Positions 62,413 to 64,000 of a stretch of 64,000 nucleotides of DNA are shown one piece after another (position 1 is the first letter of the stretch; each line of letters opens with the position of its first letter). A program made the translations under genes and the position numbers. The notes beneath the pieces are model-generated. The model was not told the DNA's origin. It saw only the letters and a program-made list of their open reading frames with translations, and did not search any database. The DNA is taken from contig NZ_CP180191.1 in assembly GCF_047549485.1 (NCBI RefSeq), positions 1,054,001-1,118,000 of the forward strand, read 5' to 3'. This stretch comes from Piscinibacterium candidicorallinum (lineage in GTDB: Bacteria > Pseudomonadota > Gammaproteobacteria > Burkholderiales > Burkholderiaceae_C).

Positions 62413-63315
62413 ATGGGCAAAAGTGTATTCGGCACCCCAGAGCCCGGCGTCAGGGTCTGTGCGGGTGATCGCGCCTTGACGGCGCGCAAGCTGGCGCAGC
62501 GCGTGCCAGCTGAAAATCTGCGAGTGAGCGAGTCCCATCCGGTCCGATCCTGGCCGCGCGCCTTGCAGGAACTCCCCCGCAGCGCATGGCTGCGGCTGCT
62601 CGCGCTTGCGCTGTTCATCCCGGCCTTCTATGCGCTTTGGGCGGGCGAGGGGCTGCTCGAACGATTCGCCGTCGGGCTCTGGCTGGTCGCGGCTGCATTG
62701 CTCCTCGGCGCCTCGCGCAGCGAGCACCGGGCGGGCCAGCGCTGGTTCGACGCGGCGCTGGCAGTGGCTGCATGTGTCACCGTGCTTTTGCCGGGCGTGC
62801 ACCAGTGGCCGGTTTGGCTGCCGCGTCTCGCGGTGGCGACGGTTCTGGCCGTGCGCGTTGTGCTGGACGCGCGCGTGTTCCTGCGACGCGATCGGCTCTG
62901 GATGCTGCTGGTGGCCGCCGCTGCCTGCTGGGCGCTCGGCGGAGTCGGGTTCTACTGGCTGGATCCGCGTGTTCACAGCGTGGCCGATGGCCTGTGGCTG
63001 GCGTTCACGACAGGCGCCACGGTGGGCTACGGCGACTTGATCCCCACGGTGGGGACCTCGCGGATTCTGGCCCTGTTCGTGGTGCTGGTGGGCTACACCT
63101 TCCTGTCCCTCATCACGGCTGCCATGGTGACTGCCCTGCTCGGGCGCGAGGAGCGCATGCAGATGCACGCCCTGCACCGTGACATTGCCGCCCTGCACGC
63201 CGAGATCAGGGCGCTGCGCCAGAGCCTGCAGTCGTCTGGCGCGGCACCACCGCCGCCCGATACGCATGCCAGGACGCATGCCCCAGCACCGGCCCCACCA
63301 CCAGCAGGCCCATGA
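62413..63315 (+). CDS. Potassium-channel-like membrane protein
   Basis: About 300 residues with five or six membrane helices followed by an ion-channel pore: 'ADGLWLAFTTGATVGYGDLIPTVG' contains the K+ selectivity filter TVGYGD, then a last helix 'ILALFVVLVGYTFLSLITAAMVTALLG', a short coiled segment ('MHALHRDIAALHAEIRALRQSL') and a Pro/Ala tail. The fourth helix ('RLAVATVLAVRVVLDARVFLRR') carries some Arg residues but is not a clear voltage sensor. Start uncertain (ATG 62413 or GTG 62524). The last 110 bases overlap the convergent DUF2189 gene. Confidence 0.85.
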   Translation: MGKSVFGTPEPGVRVCAGDRALTARKLAQRVPAENLRVSESHPVRSWPRALQELPRSAWLRLLALALFIPAFYALWAGEGLLERFAVGLWLVAAALLLGASRSEHRAGQRWFDAALAVAACVTVLLPGVHQWPVWLPRLAVATVLAVRVVLDARVFLRRDRLWMLLVAAAACWALGGVGFYWLDPRVHSVADGLWLAFTTGATVGYGDLIPTVGTSRILALFVVLVGYTFLSLITAAMVTALLGREERMQMHALHRDIAALHAEIRALRQSLQSSGAAPPPPDTHARTHAPAPAPPPAGP

Positions 63316-64000
63316 ACCAGGGCAGCATGGCCAGCACCACCAGCAGCGTGAGCAGCGTACCCCAGACGAACATCGTCATCGGATTGAGAAAGCACACGCG
63401 AAAGCTCGTGATGCCGGCACTGATGCCGTCGGTGTCGCGGTCCATGATCATCGGGATCGAGATCACGCTGGTGCAGAAGATCAGCGCCGCGAAGACCGCA
63501 CCCACGGCGGCATAGGCGATCACGAACTCGATGTTCTCCGGGTTCAGCAGCAAATCCAGGGTGCTGTGCGCACTGGGCATGGTGTTGAAGGACACGGCGA
63601 ACACGACGAGCGCCGAGCGACTCCAGAGCATCTCGAGCACCACCAGCACGCCCAGGTAGAGCACGAGTGCGCTGAAGTTGCTGTCCCAGGCCGTGAGGGA
63701 TCGGCCCAAGCTCGGCGGCTCGCTGCGCTCAAGGCGCCGGCTGACGTCATACAGGCCGATGGCAAGGAAGGGCCCCAGGAGCAGAAAGCTGCCGCAGAGC
63801 ACGAGTGTCCATTGCGGAGATCGCACGAAGGTCCATGCGATGGCCAGGCCCATCGATGCAAAGCAGGCGCCGTAGAACAGGCCGATACCCGGTGCATGCA
63901 TGAAATCGCGCCAGCCCAGCACGAGCCAGCGCAACGGGTCGGCCGGGCTGAGTTCGCGCACGGCGGGAAGACCTCGCTCAGGCGCGGCTGTGGCCGGTAC
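63206..64000 (-). CDS. DUF2189 membrane protein, N terminus beyond window
   Basis: At least 264 residues of a DUF2189 protein: 'ADPLRWLVLGWRDFMHAPGIGLFYGACFASMGLAIAW', 'LCGSFLLLGPFLAIGLYDVSRRLE', 'FCTSVISIPMIMDRDTD' and 'FVWGTLLTLLVVLAMLPWFMGLLVVGPVLGHASWHAYRAAV', about six membrane helices. The frame stays open from a possible GTG at 63961 to the right edge, and the upstream residues ('ERGLPAVRELSPADP') look like the family's usual N-terminal part, so the gene is treated as partial. Function unknown. Its 3' end overlaps the channel gene by 110 bases. Confidence 0.85.
   Translation of the reverse strand, partial: VPATAAPERGLPAVRELSPADPLRWLVLGWRDFMHAPGIGLFYGACFASMGLAIAWTFVRSPQWTLVLCGSFLLLGPFLAIGLYDVSRRLERSEPPSLGRSLTAWDSNFSALVLYLGVLVVLEMLWSRSALVVFAVSFNTMPSAHSTLDLLLNPENIEFVIAYAAVGAVFAALIFCTSVISIPMIMDRDTDGISAGITSFRVCFLNPMTMFVWGTLLTLLVVLAMLPWFMGLLVVGPVLGHASWHAYRAAVVPRQTTAGSGAAP

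Overview
The window looks like a chromosomal segment of a GC-rich betaproteobacterium, most likely order Burkholderiales. This rests on gene content and style: stand-alone homodimeric 2-oxoacid dehydrogenase E1, TonB-dependent receptors of the 'RIEVTGSSIKR' type, an ExbB-ExbD-ExbD-TonB operon, orphan Tct genes, tandem YceI proteins, and DUF1223/DUF2062/DUF2189/DUF4124 proteins. The species was not determined. No rRNA, tRNA or CRISPR array was found. About 50 protein genes fill nearly all of the sequence; the only mobile element recognised is one TnpB element.

Layout. 1-5.2 kb: the 3' end of a 2-oxoacid dehydrogenase E1, threonine dehydratase with an ACT domain, two tandem chalcone-isomerase-like secreted proteins, and fabI. 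5.3-12.1 kb: an oligopeptide-type ABC importer (binding lipoprotein, two permeases, fused double ATPase). 12.4-21.1 kb: two large TonB-dependent receptors, then exbB-exbD-exbD-tonB. Together these last two blocks could carry a substrate from the outer membrane to the cytoplasm. 21.6-27.1 kb: mltD-gloB-(yafS-like methyltransferase)-rnhA, the same order as in Escherichia coli, but with a 1.34-kb IS605-type TnpB element inserted in the last codons of the methyltransferase. 27.1-36.6 kb: nitronate monooxygenase, N-formylglutamate amidohydrolase, tctB-tctA without tctC, an LhgO-like oxidase, a GNAT acetyltransferase, a chemoreceptor and a gamma-glutamyltransferase.

36.7-47.3 kb is the part I consider most interesting. 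It holds two paralogous GT4 glycosyltransferases, one with a lysophospholipid transporter (lplT) and divergent from UDP-glucose dehydrogenase, the other behind a PlcP-type metallophosphoesterase; a polyphosphate kinase 2 lies between them. On the minus strand just before plcP there are three heptamers spaced exactly 11 bp apart, which is Pho-box architecture, and a CTGTCAT-containing Pho-box-like site precedes ugd. This suggests phosphate-controlled replacement of phospholipids by glycolipids, possibly glucuronosyl lipids.

47.6-64 kb: cytochrome b561 plus three YceI proteins behind two related palindromes, an HDOD protein, ettA, an orphan periplasmic binding protein, an old-yellow-enzyme reductase, a DUF4124 protein, a PAS histidine kinase, ferredoxin-NADP reductase, a helical-repeat protein, aminopeptidase P, a potassium-channel-like protein, and a DUF2189 membrane protein running off the right edge. 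Gene starts were chosen by eye from Shine-Dalgarno sequences and family lengths, and several are uncertain.
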